From the NCBI GenBank assembly GCA_948474755.1, contig CAOLHI010004280.1, positions 62,001 through 126,000 of the forward strand: a stretch of DNA of 64,000 nucleotides. The letters run 5' to 3'. The notes below the pieces were generated by a model. That model searched no databases. It was given only the letters and a program-made list of their open reading frames with translations, and was not told the origin of the DNA. This DNA is from Ctenosaura bakeri. Taxonomy: Eukaryota > Chordata > Lepidosauria > Squamata > Iguanidae. A program made the translations under genes and the position numbers. Below, piece after piece: positions 23,323 through 35,355 of the stretch. The number at the start of each line of letters is the position of its first letter. The stretch's first letter is position 1.

Positions 23323-23669
23323 TTGATGACATTATAGGATAGGGTTTTTAAAATGTTGTTTTAATGCACACACACACACAACCAGGTATTTAAACTTCAG
23401 CACCTGATTCATGCTATGCAGCTCTTCATTCACCATATGGGCTTTGCCAATTACTTTTAGGCCACTCACAGTAGGGATTTCTAGAGTATCAGTTGGAATG
23501 GACAGCATAGCTACTTCATAGTGTTCAAGTTTATTCAAAAAGCTTGAAGACAAAATGAAAATATTTATCCTGGTAAGTTACAATAAAGTTTAGAACAGGC
23601 ATGACACACATCACAATGACTGGCATCAGAGGAGCTGCCCTGGGTGGGAAAGAATGCCAAAGATTAATA

Positions 23670-23795
23670 CAAAGAGCCAGCCTGGTGTAGTGATTTGAGC
23701 ATTTGACTATGACATCGGAGACCAGGCTTTGATTCTCTGCTTGGCCATAGAAATCCACAGGGTGATCTTGGGCACATCACACACTCCCAGCTCCA
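23670..23795 (+). mobile_element. tRNA-derived SINE, 3'-truncated
   Basis: GAGCCAGCCTGGTGTAGTGA begins the A-box region. TTTGATTCTCTGCTTGG is the B-box equivalent, followed by CCATAGAAATCCACAGGGTG and ATCTTGGGCACATCACACAC. The 3' tail is missing. Same family as 24,451-24,652. Confidence 0.82.
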
Positions 23796-23895
23796 CCTAA
23801 GGGTCCAGATGTTGTTGGACTGCAATTCCCAGTATTCCTCACCATCGGCTATGCTGGAAAAAGCTACTAGGAGTTACACTCCAACAGTATATAGA
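23796..23895. repeat. Fragment of a common squamate MITE
   Basis: GATGTTGTTGGACTGCAATT with complement-like AGGAGTTACACTCCAACAGT on the right indicates a decayed inverted-repeat element. Confidence 0.5.
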
Positions 23896-24089
23896 GGGCT
23901 GTATGATTCTTAACCAAGGTGGAAAGAGACCAGTATGATACCCAATGGCCTTGAAGGAGACCTGGCCATCCTTGCCTCCCCATAGAAGATGTGGGGAAGG
24001 GATAGAGAAAAGAAAGCTTGGAGGAAGGCTGCCATGAACAAAAAATGTGGCTGCTGACCACAGTTTGCAAGTGATTAGGGGCAGCCAAT

Positions 24090-24430
24090 ATTACCTCATA
24101 CCCTCCTTCTGTCCCAATTTGGCAAAGAAAGTCTCAATCTTCTGTTGAGCCATTTTTTAGCTGCTTTTAAAATGTTCAAGTTTCTCTCTGCTTTCCCCAC
24201 ATTCCCCCTTGTCCTCAGCTTACTTCAGTTGCTGCAAACTGAGTTCAAAGTGCAAAAATAGTTTGCATTTATTTAACAGCAGTCAGGAAAGGAGAGAAGA
24301 GTGTGGAATCTTGCCCTTCCCTAGAGACTCTAACAAAAGCAAACTCCTGAAGCCTCTCTTAACTTGTATGTTCTTCCTAATCAATACTGTTACCATCTTG
24401 ACCACACTCTGACTTTGACATGTCTTGTTG
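24090..24430 (+). repeat. Unclassified interspersed repeat, copy A
   Basis: TTTTAGCTGCTTTTAAAATG, CAGCTTACTTCAGTTGCTGC, AAACTGAGTTCAAAGTG and CTTGTATGTTC recur in the same order at 26,735-27,060. Confidence 0.65.
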
Positions 24431-24450
24431 AAATGTTGGAGGCTACGTTA

Positions 24451-24652
24451 CCAGCATGGTGTAGGGATTTGAGCATTGGACTATGATTCTGGAGACCAGA
24501 GTTCAATTCTCCTCTTGGCCATGGAAACCAACTGGGGTGACCTTAGGTGCATCACATAGTCTCAGACCCAGAAAACCCTGTGATAGGGTTGCCTTAGGGT
24601 TGCCATAAATTGGAAATGACTTGAAGACTCGCCACCACCAAAACCACCACAA
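24451..24652 (+). mobile_element. tRNA-derived SINE, near full length
   Basis: Head CCAGCATGGTGTAGGGATTT with A-box-like sequence, B-box region GAGTTCAATTCTCC, then CCATGGAAACCAACTGGGGT, GTGATAGGGTTGCCTTAGGG and ACTTGAAGACTCGCC, ending in a CCACCACAAC-type tail. The head-body-tail order is that of the CORE/MIR-like squamate tRNA SINE. Confidence 0.88.
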
Positions 24653-24654
24653 CA

Positions 24655-24886
24655 TCTTTTTTTTTTAATTTGTATCCCGCCTCTCCATATGGATCGAGGC
24701 GGCAAACAACTTACAAATAGCATGTATCTCTATACATGCCCCCAACAAGCTGGGTACTCATTTTACCGACCTGCGAAATGATGGAAGGCTGAGTCAACCT
24801 TGGAGCCCAGCAGGATCAAACTCACAACCTTGTGGTTTGTGGCTTGCAGTACTGGCATTTAACCACTGCGCCACCAGGGCTCCCTT
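24655..24886 (-). mobile_element. Second tRNA-derived SINE family, antisense, abutting the previous SINE
   Basis: On the minus strand: GAGCCCTGGTGGCGCAGTGG (A-box region), GGTTGTGAGTTTGATCCTGC (B box GTTTGATCC), then GTTGACTCAGCCTTCCATC, and a 3' end GAGGCGGGATACAAATTAAA with poly(A). Oriented tail to tail with the plus-strand SINE that ends two bases away. Confidence 0.85.
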
Positions 24887-25084
24887 GATGAAGATGGTCT
24901 ACTACTGAGTTGAAGTTGTATAGAGGATGTATTCTTATTTCTGTGCTAGGCTTTGTTCTTTTTACTTACTGCACTGTTGGATATTTTGTAACATGTTTGT
25001 GTATCAATGCAATAGTTATTTGTAGTAATTTATATGGTTTCTGAATGATTACACTAAACTATCCTATCCTATGGAATATGGGAT

Positions 25085-25530
25085 TAGACTCAAAGGAAGA
25101 AGGCATGAAAGCTGGGTCAAGGAGCATCAACAATTTAACGTATGCACAGGAAACCATATTACTGGCAGAAAATAGGAAGACTTGGAACAATTGTTGACGT
25201 GACAAGGAAGAAAGTACAAAAGGAGGGTTGCATGTGAATATTAAGAAAACAAAAATAATCACCATTATGCTTTTCATAAAATGAGTGATGAAAAGAACAC
25301 AGAAATAGTTAAAACATTTTCTGTACTTTGCCTCAGTCATTAACCAAAATGGAGACTGTAGTAAAGAAATCAGAAGCAGGATAGCAAGGGCAGCTATAAA
25401 AGAACTAGGTAAGATTATCAAGTGTAAAGATTCATCATTGAATATCAAAATCAGAGCAATTCATGCCATAATATTTCTTATTTTTATGTATAGTTATGAA
25501 AACTGGATTGTGAAGGTCTGAGGAAGGTTG
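25085..25530 (+). mobile_element. RTE/BovB-like LINE fragment (reverse-transcriptase region)
   Basis: Conceptual translation across frameshifts gives, in order, NNLTYAQETILLAEN (a decayed YADDTTLLAE box), NIKKTKI, then VINQNGDCSKEIRSRIARA and IRAIHAIIFLIFMYSYENW. This series is characteristic of RTE-clade ORF2 just after the active site (NIKKTKIM, DGDCSHEIKRR-type and YGCESW-type motifs). The catalytic DD is lost and there are several stops. BovB is widespread in squamates and is the likeliest family; it lacks ends here. Confidence 0.78.
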
Positions 25531-26734
25531 CTGATGACTGTAGCTAATGATGTCTCATTCATAAGGTAGCTCTAAGGCTACATCTTGGTGGCTAATAACA
25601 ACAAGCCTTTGCAAACATTATGAGCTTCTTTGAACACAGTTATGGAAAGCTGTATACCTATACCATAAATAGATGATGGGGATGAGGAGACTAAGGATTG
25701 TTTGTCTTGCTAGACAGCCTGAGATTCCTTCCCTTTCAAACTTCTTTTGGCTCCTACTACAGCTAATTAGATAATTAGGAATTAGCTTATCAGTTAATAC
25801 TGATTTCTGATCTATACAAATACAGAAGACTTATTTAAACATGTAACAAAGCAGCAAACCCAGGGAGATTAAACAGTTGTTAATAAAAGGTCTCCTGTGT
25901 GACCTATAGAAATGACTGAAACCAGAAGCAGTGAACAAATCAGATTATGTCTTCTGAATTCACAGAACCCTGGAAAGCTAATCTTGTTTTCTGACAAACA
26001 TTGGCATTTGCCAGGCTAACTAGCAGTGCTCTATCCATCCAAAACCAAACAAAATGAAACAAAACAAAACACTCCCATGGATTCAAAGCAAAGCAATTAA
26101 GCAGTAATTATGCAGCTAATTGCAGGTCTTTGTACTGGCGGTTGCACATGTGACTGATGGTGACATTTTATGAAAAGACTAAATGTGCTGTCGTACCAGT
26201 GGCCTAATTCTCAGTTCAAAGCCCTGTCAGGTTCATGTCTTCACAAATGCTAGGAAATTGTACAACTCCAGTAAGACTTGCTTCTGAGAAAGCATTCACA
26301 GAACTGAACTGCACACTTTTAAATGTTCAAATACAGCTGAATGTACAACTGTATTCTATACTCTACCAGCCCCTCTCCCTTTTTGGAAATACGATTAGAT
26401 TTCTGCCCTGACCCCGCAATAGGCAGGGGAAATTAATAAACACAAACACTCAGTACAACTTGCTGAGCAAATAATGGGACTGAGAAGAGGAGGATAAGTA
26501 TAGAATTTAGTACATTGGCCTATAAATTACTCACTCAAAATGACTATTTTCTTCTAGTGGAAGATCTATGCCTTGTTCTTTGAACTTGTATGTTACTGTA
26601 TGTAGTGAGTTCCCCCATCCCACCCTAGTGAAAGGAGCAAGAGTCCTGTCTGAGTTCATCTTGAAAGCTGAGTTGGCTGAATTTTGGATGCTTTGCTCTA
26701 ATAGATTTCAAGTACCAGTATATCATCTGGCTTA
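25531..26734. other. No gene or classified repeat
   Basis: Contains AAAAC-type runs near 26,046-26,070 and otherwise ordinary sequence. Confidence 0.35.
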
Positions 26735-27060
26735 GCTCATACTCTCCAACTATTTCATTTTGGCAGGGAGGGTAAAATCTTCTATCATCCTACTCTTTCA
26801 GCTGCTTTTAAAATATTCCAGTTTCTCTTCTCTTCCTTTGTCTTCAGCTTTGTCTTCAGCTTACTTCCATTGTTGCAAACTGAGTTCAAAGTGGAAAAGA
26901 AGCTTGTACTCCATTCACTCAGCAGGAGAGTGGGGAAAGAGAGGAGGGACCACCAGGCTCAGGGAAAAACAAACTGCTGCCACTTTCCTAGCTTGTATGT
27001 TCATTGATAACTTTTGCCATCTTTAACAGACTCTGATGTTGCATGGCCACATGTGCCCAG
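26735..27060 (+). repeat. Unclassified interspersed repeat, copy B
   Basis: Homologous to 24,090-24,430 through CAGCTGCTTTTAAAATATTC, CAGCTTACTTCCATTGTTGC, AAACTGAGTTCAAAGTGG and GCTTGTATGTTC. Includes a short tandem TTTGTCTTCAGC duplication at about 26,839-26,862. Confidence 0.65.
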
Positions 27061-27375
27061 TTTTCATCTGTGGAATGTTGGGCAGAGAGTGTGTTATTTG
27101 TATGTATAGTTGTAAATCTTTTTTTTTTTTTTGCCCACCTCTGCCTCTGTTCCCCAAACAGCAGCTTGATCCACATACTTACAAGTGATTGCATGTAACT
27201 CCCTGGTGCAAAAGCTTCCTGTGCTGATTTCTGCTGATTGAGGAGCAAGTCTGTGAAAGATGGGACATGGATCTCTTCTGCTTTAATTTGTTCCAATCTA
27301 CATATACATAGTGATCATGAAAGGAATACCATACCACAAATAAAGTCAAGTTAACATTTATGGAAACAGCAGGTA
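27061..27375. other. No gene; T-run at 27,120-27,132
   Basis: Nothing recognised apart from the poly(T) stretch. Confidence 0.35.
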
Positions 27376-27735
27376 GAATCATAGAATCATAGAAATGTTG
27401 AGTTGGAAGAGACCAGACGGGCCATCCAGTCCAACCCCCTGCCATGCAGGAACACCCTCAAAGCACTCCTGACAGATGGCCATCCAGCCTCTGCTTAAAA
27501 ACCTCCAAAGAAGGAGACTCCACTACACTCCGAGGCAGCGTATTCCACTTCCGGACAGCCCTGACTGTCAGGAAGTTCTTCCTGAGGTTCCGGTGGAATC
27601 TCCTTTCCTGCAGCTTGAATCCATTGCTCCTTGTCCTGGTCTCTGGAGCAGCAGAAAACAAGCCTTCTCCTTCCTCTACATGGTATCCCTTCAAATATTT
27701 AAACATAGCTATCATGTCCCCTCTTAACCTAAATT
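27376..27735 (-). mobile_element. CR1 LINE 3' end, antisense
   Basis: The 3' terminus on the minus strand is the AATCATAGAATCATAGAA complement at 27,376. The minus strand encodes [59 protein letters not shown] and LEVFKQRLDGHLSGVL, with the frame open over about 105 codons. 5'-truncated. Same subfamily as 1170-1562 and 42,780-43,178. Confidence 0.92.
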
Positions 27736-29077
27736 GAGAGAAAACAGTATATATACATGAAAATGGTGAGGACAATCAAAACATTACTTTAACAATATGA
27801 TTAATGCATGAAAAAAGATGTTATAATGGGGCTATGTCAAGGCAGTGAAAAATAAACAAAAAGATGAACTATAAAAGTTGGTTGCTTTAATTAACCAAGG
27901 CATAATAAAAGGGGAATAGAATGCACATTAAATGCTAGCTTGGCCTAGTACCCTGCTCAGTACTATTAAGTTAATCATTCTAAACTACCATCTCTAACTG
28001 AAACTTAGCATTCCAGTCATCAAACTACAACCTCAATGATTCAATAGGATGCAGCCACTGCAGTAAAAGTGGAATCAGACCACTGTAATTGGGTGGTGTG
28101 AAAGAGCTCCTGGTTTCCTCCAAGATCCCGCCCCAGAAACCACCTGAATGCTGCTCAGATTCTGGTTTTTTTTTTTTTTTTGGCCTCCTTTCTCCTACAC
28201 ACATACCTTAACTCACACACAATTTGCAATTTAAGCCAGCCCCAACAGTTGCAAAATTACTTTAAATGACATGGAGCATGGAAAGGAGACTCCAGGACAG
28301 ATCTCAAGGAGGGTGGGGTAGAATCATGTAGAAAGAAATGGATCTTCAAGTGCCTGAACCAAAATGCTTAGGACTTTCTTAACTCCCATCAGGTTGATTA
28401 AGGCTCAGAGACACATTGGATGGCAATACAGACTGAATTAGTAGGAAGGCCACATTACTGCCCACTCTCACCATCATTACCCTGCCCATAGCAGCCTGCA
28501 TGAGCTGCAACTGCCAAATATTTTCCTTAGCAGCCGCACAGAGAGTGCACTGCAGTCGTGTAAACGGGATGTGACTCGGGGAAGGCTGACTCTAACCAGC
28601 TCTGCCTTCTTAGAAGGAAATCCACACGGTAAGAAACAAAACATTATACAATGTTTTAGTAAAAATGGAAACATCATGAACATTTGAACCATTTTCATCT
28701 TTAGTTTCTAGCATCCCTAGCCAAAATAACCAAGGAACCAGGACTAGGAAAGTTCCTTATTTAGAGATCAACATCACTAGTAAGTGCAGCAGCACTGGGC
28801 TCAAAGGCCAGGCAGGCTCAGCATAATGCATCTTCATGGGTGCACAAGTTGAATGCGAAATCATTCTGTATCATGAACCCTAATCAGTAACAGGATGAGA
28901 CCAAGGGAAGTGTGACTGTGGCTAGACCTGCCTTCTCAACAGAAAACTCACACAGTGACAAATAAGACAAATAAGGTAACACTAGAATAAACCTATTGAA
29001 ATCAATGGGCTGTCTCACTAGCTTCTGTGTGTCTATACTAAACATGATTAAATCTGGATCCAAACCACAAGTCCATT
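27736..29077. other. Mixed decayed repeats; no gene
   Basis: Contains a right arm of the 'ATCCTGGGATTTG' MITE at about 28,018-28,110, a T-run at 28,165-28,180, and two copies of an ~85-bp repeat at about 28,565-28,650 and 28,893-28,978 (CTGCCTTCTTAGAAGGAAAT / CTGCCTTCTCAACAGAAAAC). Confidence 0.5.
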
Positions 29078-29930
29078 TGTTACCCTGAAACCTGGGGGTG
29101 TCCCGTGAGGGTCGCCCGATTACCAATCAAAAGACTGAATTTGGGGGAAATTAGCCTGAGCACTGTTTTGACATGCGAGAGGCAGGGTAACGTAGCGAGA
29201 TCTTTTAACCCTATGTCTACAGCTTCTGGTCAGAGAGCAAGCCAAATGGTTTACAATAACAAATATAACTTTACTGAACAGCAACAGCAAATAGAGCAAA
29301 CACACATGCTAACTAGCTACAGGAATAAGAGAAGAGACCTTGAGGGGAAAAGTGGGTGATACAACACCAGATCGCGATGTCCTGCAGAATCTGGAGCGAT
29401 GAATGATGGGGCTCAGCGTGGTGGCTGAGGGAAAGTCCTGAACTAACTGGCAGCAGGTCTGGATGGCAGTTCAAGAGGAACCAACAAAGTCCCAAAAATG
29501 GGGACCTTTTGTAGGGTGAAACATGCCTGTCAGCTATGGCAAACCAAGTAGGGAACAAAAGAGTTTTGGCGCTAGACAAAAGGATCTGGTGAGGTCACTG
29601 TCAGCCTGATCGGATTAGCGATGAAGGACAAAAGAGTGGCCGGTGAGTTGACGGCCTTCTCCAAAGGGGTGGTTTGGCGGGAAGCCGCGCCGCTATTGTG
29701 GAGTGTGGGTATGGGAGTCCCCTGAAGCTACGTGAGGCTTTGGAAATGCTGGCTTGAATGAGGAATGGAATTTGAACTATTAATCAGCCGCAGCCAGTAC
29801 GTGCCTGCTTTGGAAACCAACCCAAACACGTGCAGCGGGGCCACCGAGCATGGTCTAGCCAGGGCCGAATTAAGTGATATCGAAGTGATATCTAGGAGCC
29901 CCCTTTTGGGGTCCCATAGCCGTCATAACA
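29078..29930 (-). mobile_element. Solo LTR, TGTTAC...GGTAACA family, copy 3 (853 bp), antisense
   Basis: On the minus strand it begins TGTTATGACGGC and ends CAGGTTTCAGGGTAACA. A perfect 4-bp duplication, catt, flanks it (29,074-29,077 and 29,931-29,934). The minus-strand polyA-like AGTAAA at about 29,270-29,275 lies about 190 bp from the LTR 3' end, as in the other copies. Ends and layout match copies 1 and 4, but the interior is more diverged. Confidence 0.82.
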
Positions 29931-31884
29931 CATTTAGCCCAGAATTGATTTCCCAGCTGGGCCTGGCCCGACACCCCGAATACTCAAAATCAAAAATACC
30001 AAGGAAATGGCTCTCTGTTTCAAGCCCAGTGCTCAAACTGTCTATGGAAGTTGAGATCCCATTCAGCTATAGCAGTCAATGGCCAACAAAAGGCATTGCT
30101 AGTCCACAAGGTTGCCTGAAGTAGGAAACAACTTGAAGGTACATGACAATGACAAACCCATAGTGCACCCTCTCTCCCTTCCTTTGTGAGCCAAATTTCA
30201 GCCTGAAAGAGGAATTCTTCTCTCCTCAGTCTTTAAATAACAGGTAAACAGCTATCTGCATGCACACATAGATACAACCCTGGGGAAATTCTGAAACTAA
30301 ATTCCGTCAAGGCTGCAACTTTAAAAAGAACCAGTGACCTAAAAAGAAAGAAGCAACGTGAGACTCATATACAGGTGTCTCTTCACTTTTTGACGGCCCA
30401 CTTTTTCATGATCTGCTCTTTTAACCCTTTTAAATTATAACTGGAACCTATCAATTTAATGTACAATCTGCTTTTCCGAGTATGCATCAAATTAATGGGT
30501 TCTGATTATACTGAAATTTGAAAGGGCGGAAAACTATCACAAATAGAAATACTATAAGCACAAATTTAAAAAGCGGGAGAAACCTGTACAGTATTGCGTG
30601 GCAGGGATGGAACTACAGTTGGAGGGACTCTGCCTTCCTTTGGGGTGCCAAGCCAAAGTCTGACTGTCTGCCCACTCCCTCCTCTATTGAGTCCTGGATG
30701 CACTCCAAGCCTTTCCTTCTGGCTCTAACACTTACTTGACTCTTGGTCGCAGAAAGAAGGTGGCTAAGGAGGTTTCCATAGTTGTTTCATTTTAATCAAA
30801 AGAACTCTCCAATTTTGTGACTCCCAAGTTTGGTTTGAGAGTTTTTTCTTTAAAAAAGCAGATTGACTGCATATGGCCATGAGATCCCAGATCAAAGCAG
30901 CTGCATTTCACAAGAAGGGCAAAGGACGTAACTCTGTCAGCCCTTCCCATTCATTACAGATTTACTGGTGAGTAAATGTAGGCAATGAGAATTCAGGACC
31001 CTTGTGGGTGATCCCCCAATCCCACTTTGATCCAGGGCAACTTCCTCCAGCCAGAGGTCCCTCTGGCTGGCACTTAAGCTCTCCTTGCTACAGAACGGTG
31101 GCAAGGAGCATCTGCCCATGGTCCTGGTTGTAAATCCTCCCCAGTATCTATTCCAGGAAATTAACTGGATGTTAAAATATGCATAAAAGAGATACAGTAA
31201 CCCAATGTTAGGTTCTGCTGTGAAACCTGATAGGCACTAAACACATTCCTGTAAGAACCACATCAGGGTACTGACAGTATGTGTGGGAAGCAGGCTGATA
31301 TCACCTGATGGACTTTGGTGCTTACCATACTAGTCAGTTCTTTGGGGTTGCCTCTTTTGAAAACTGCTTCATCCATGCTTGCAAAGATAGCTGAATGCTG
31401 ATGCTACATATCACACCTTCACCACATTTGCACATTAATAACATAACTTCTACTGTTTTCTTTTTCACACTGTGAGTTCTTTTATTTGTCCTCCCTACTG
31501 CATCATGATGTATGTCCCTTTAAAATAACAAACCATAATAACACAATTATTACATGACGTCACAATGCTATTACATTACCTTTTAAAAATAATTTAAAAC
31601 ACATTTTTTAAAAAAGTAACACTGGCAGAAGCACTGTGATACTGCAGGAAAGATCATTGGAAAACACCCATGTAGAGTAAAGGTATCAGGATCGCATCAT
31701 TATTGCACTATAACAGCTAACCATTAATATATTCAAAACCACAAAATATCTAAAAACTGTTTTGAGAGCATAGAAAACATGTAGAGCATAGAAAACAGGC
31801 AAGGAAACACAGCTATTCTCTTGGAAAGTTTTGTCCTCCCCGGCCAAGCACCAGAAATGTCTGAGGCTTCCCTGCCAGAGACTT
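29931..31884. other. No gene or classified repeat
   Basis: Scanned on both strands. Only short frames, and no repeat ends identified. Confidence 0.35.
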
Positions 31885-32300
31885 AGGCCCTTTCTGCAAC
31901 TCACCTATTTTCGGTGCTGGGGTGAGGTGCTTGCGCAAGCAGACTCCGGGGAGAGGCTCTCACTTCCCTGCTTCTTCCACTCCAAATGAGCTTCCTGCTT
32001 GTACGAGAGTCCTGCCTCTTCCTTTCACAGTGCAGCCTGGGACCTTCCCAGGCTGCACTGGACAGGAAGTGTGACTGGCCCAGCTCCTGAGGCTCCGCAT
32101 GCAAGGTAAATGTGCTTGGGGCCCCGGAGCAATGTGCGACTATGCAGCATTTTCGCTTCAAGCTGAAAATGAAAAAATGCATGAGCAGTCCCTACTGGAC
32201 CCTGGAGCATTGTGCAAATGTGAGTGCATCATGTGGACTACTACTCACATGTGCTCAAGGGGCCCTTTCACATCAAAAATGCCTTGCGAAAAGGGCCTTA
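31885..32300. mobile_element. Inverted-repeat nonautonomous transposon with internal hairpin
   Basis: Ends TTAGGCCCTTTCTGCAAC and TTGCGAAAAGGGCCTTA are complementary. At 32,028-32,058, AGTGCAGCCTGGGA / TCCCAGGCTGCACT forms a perfect 14-bp stem with a 3-base loop. Frames inside are shadows. Confidence 0.65.
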
Positions 32301-33699
32301 GCTCCTTGGGAATCTGCAAGGGAGGGACAACCAGCCCACACCCACACTGTTCTACATTCTCACACTCAAGTGGAATGAGACATTCCCACTCTAGTTGGCT
32401 ACTGAATCATAGCATGAGAGGGGGTCATTAACAGATTATTTCCAGCATGAAAAAAATTAAATTCCCAAGGACTTGGTAACAGAACATGGTGAGAGTTATA
32501 ACGCTATGCAATAAACTTGAGGCAAAGGTAGAAGTAATCTACCGCTAGTAGAACATCACTGTGATAAGCATGCTAGCCTCTGAAAATCAAATTGGAAGAT
32601 TGTGCTTTTTTGTTTTTGTTTTTGCAGTTTTGCAAAATAATTTCTAAAATGTAGTTCAGTAGACAAGATGAAACCTGCTTAGAAATTGCAGTTTCTTAAT
32701 TTGGAAGTCCTTGTGCTTATTCCTGCCTGAGTGGAAGGAGATTTGAAGCTCTTCAGTGGTGAACCTGATTCTGTATGCAGGTGCTCAGAAGTGTTTTAGC
32801 ATACATATCTGGTTTCATACACTTTTAGCATACATATCTGGTTTCAACACCAGGCATGTCAGGCTCCTCATCGTCTGGACAAAAGTGCAATGTCAAGAAG
32901 CCTCCTTTGGACACCAGAAGGGGATCTGTGCATGATAGACACAACTGGTTAACCAAGGTCTAAAGGATCTGCAGTCCCCAGCCAACCATCTTAAGTGACC
33001 CACTTGCTAGTCTAGAAACCCAATTTTAATCAATCTAATTTCCCATTGTTAGGTCACACTTAACCAGTTTGGACCACCCAGCAGTTGCCACAAATCAGCC
33101 AAAGGATTGGTCTCAGGCCAAATCCGCTATGCTCAACTGTGTCATTCTCCTGAATTAATTTGCTCTTCAGTTTCTCTCTTCCCTCTATCGCCTATTTCCA
33201 ACCTTCTCACAGATATAGTGATGAAAAGGGCAGTAACAAGCATTTAAACAAAATAAAGCAAATATGTGGTATTTCACAGAAAAAGGTGATACTTCAGGGA
33301 AAGTGGAAAAAAAAACAGGTTTCTGTTAAGGCTTGCCTTATTCTGCTACTCATCATTACTCTCAACTGAAACAAAGCCTGGAAAGGCAAACTCGGGTTAA
33401 AACAGATGATCCCATTGGTCATCACTCTCTCCCCCCTCTGCGGCCTCTTCATGCCACCTTAGGTCTCATCCCAGGAGAAAGGAAGGAGAGAGAAAGAGAG
33501 AGAGAGAGAGAAGGAGAGATAGCAAATAAAATTCAAATGCTAACAAGAACAAATATTCTGCAATTTCAGGGATCTTTGGGTTTTTATAATTTTAGAGAAG
33601 GAAGTGTCATTTGATAAACTATGTAATATTTCCTATAAAAGTGGACTCTGTTTTCCTTGTTCTTTCCTTGCCTTGGTTACAAATTATGCCTTACTCTGG
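32301..33699. other. No gene; includes a 29-bp tandem duplication and a GA microsatellite
   Basis: TTTTAGCATACATATCTGGT is duplicated in tandem at 32,796-32,853. A (GA)n tract occupies about 33,480-33,512. Nothing coding is supported. Confidence 0.5.
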
Positions 33700-33802
33700 G
33701 GCCATTTCTGCTGGCTCCTCCCTAAACTGCAAATCCCAGGATTCCATAGGATGTTGAAAGTGGAATAATAGCGCTATAACAGTCTAGTGTGGAAATGGTC
33801 TG
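33700..33802. mobile_element. MITE arm of the 'ATCCTGGGATTTG' family
   Basis: CTGCAAATCCCAGGATTCCA, AGTGGAATAATAGCGCTATA and ACAGTCTAGTGTGGAAATGG closely match the right arm at 16,200-16,285. The left arm is missing except for a short GGCCATTTCTGC. Confidence 0.7.
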
Positions 33803-34689
33803 GGATTCTGTCAAAATAGCTTGTCTTCCGCAACCTAGGTTGTAACTTAATATATTAAAATTTCTTTTACACTAACTGCCATCGCTGAAAGAAACTACAA
33901 TGGCTCTATCAGAGCACTGGTCTACAGAAATTATTTAAAAAGAGATCAGACTGAAAAATGGACTGGTATTCTGTTAGTAATCTACACAGCTATAAGCTCA
34001 ACTTATTCCTATATATGTCTTTGTTGTTGCTGCTGTGGAAGGAATTCCCTATCTTCCTCACACAAAGGCCAAAACACCTGAAAGACTTGTCTTCCTTATG
34101 TGGGACTCTTCTCCTTGGCTGTGTCATGACCAGTAGAGTGCCATGGTGGGGAGCACTGATGAAGTATCTGGCTATGTCCACTAGGAACAGGAGGCCAAGG
34201 GGAGATGCACTCAAGTTCCAAGTTTTACACCTCCAGAATACAGGAAGAGTGGGAAAAGTGCAGCTACCTAAAGCCCGCAGGTATTCATTTTGTGGCCCAA
34301 TAAGCCTACCCAAAATCTCTACATTTTTTGGCCAAAAAAAGAAAAAAAGGAAAGAAATATGGTCCCAAACCAGTTTAAATCTGCCTTCAAATGTGGTAGT
34401 TTTGTCCCCACAAACCCAGAATACACCACACACACACCAAAATTGACCAAAAATAAAACTGGAAGTGCTGTTATGTCACTTCCAATTGCTTAAGGAACAT
34501 TGATGCAGCCCCCTTGGAGGATGCAGTGGTGAAAAATGCCACCCTCCACTCCTCCACAGTTGTCCACCCCCACAATCTTAACCAAGGCTGTCTTCCTTGT
34601 TTGACTGTAACGTGTAGCAGACAACGATGCAAAGTATGGTTAGTAAACAGAAACTATTTACCATATGATAGAGATACAGCATAACAAAG
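33803..34689. other. No gene; long overlapping frames unsupported
   Basis: Frames of about 150-160 codons lie on opposite strands over 33,958-34,446. They show no domain, conserved motif or splice context and run through an A-rich stretch, so they are treated as chance. Confidence 0.35.
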
Positions 34690-35215
34690 GAGGATGCATT
34701 TTCATATAAATTTAATTTAATTTTAAATTTAATAATTTTCTTAGTCCATTACTAACTTTCTACTACTTTAGAAATGTAACCAAATACACCAACCGTCTTT
34801 TCCCTCTGCCGTTCCCTTATCTTCCTAAACCTTATTTAATGGGTTTAAATACATGCCACTGTTGATCACCAAGTTTTAAGGAATGATCAGTGCATCACAT
34901 TTTATTCATCTTGTTCAAAACGGTACTTGTCCAGACAGAAGTTTAGTAAAGTAATGGTTTAAGTTCAGAGTTTATATCAATACAATAAACAAAGAAAGGC
35001 CTCCAAATTTCTTTAAATAGATATTTAATTTTTCCTATTGCTGATTCAACTATATGTGTTAACTTTTCTGATAGTGCTATGGAACATGTTCTGTCTAGCC
35101 AATTTGTATAGAGAGACTTTTCAAAGTTTCCCATGATTTCGTTAATTCCAATCTTGCAGTTCATAATAAAAAAGCCATGAAGTCTTTGACAATTTTTCAC
35201 TTTCACTTTCAAATT
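34690..35215 (-). mobile_element. L1-like LINE 3' fragment, antisense
   Basis: The minus strand encodes the end of an L1-type ORF2 (KLTHIVESAIGKIKYLFKEI followed by W-PFF) and an AT-rich 3' UTR. The short terminal W/PFF pattern and following A/T-rich end suit L1, but no catalytic motif is included. Confidence 0.5.
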
Positions 35216-35340
35216 TCAAAAGTATTGGTTTTGCTGCTGATCCGTGGAAAGGCTCCAGGAAAGACCAACAGCTGATAGCTCACAAACCAGTACTTTGACC
35301 GGCACTGCTCTAGAGTGTATTGTTTGACCTAACAGTTGGC
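35216..35340. repeat. hAT-like fragment
   Basis: GATCCGTGGAAAGGCTCC and AACCAGTACTTTGACCGGCA resemble the GGTCCGTGG/ACCGGTAC words of hAT-type elements. No second end was seen. Confidence 0.3.
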
Positions 35341-35355
35341 TTATCCAATTTAGTA

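Noticed and set aside
24451..24886. Functional tRNA genes from A/B-box-like sequence
   Set aside because: No complete cloverleaf; the sequences continue into SINE bodies and tails shared with other copies in the window.
33958..34446. Overlapping 162- and 147-codon frames on opposite strands
   Set aside because: Mutual shadows over A-rich sequence, no motif, no splice sites of note.
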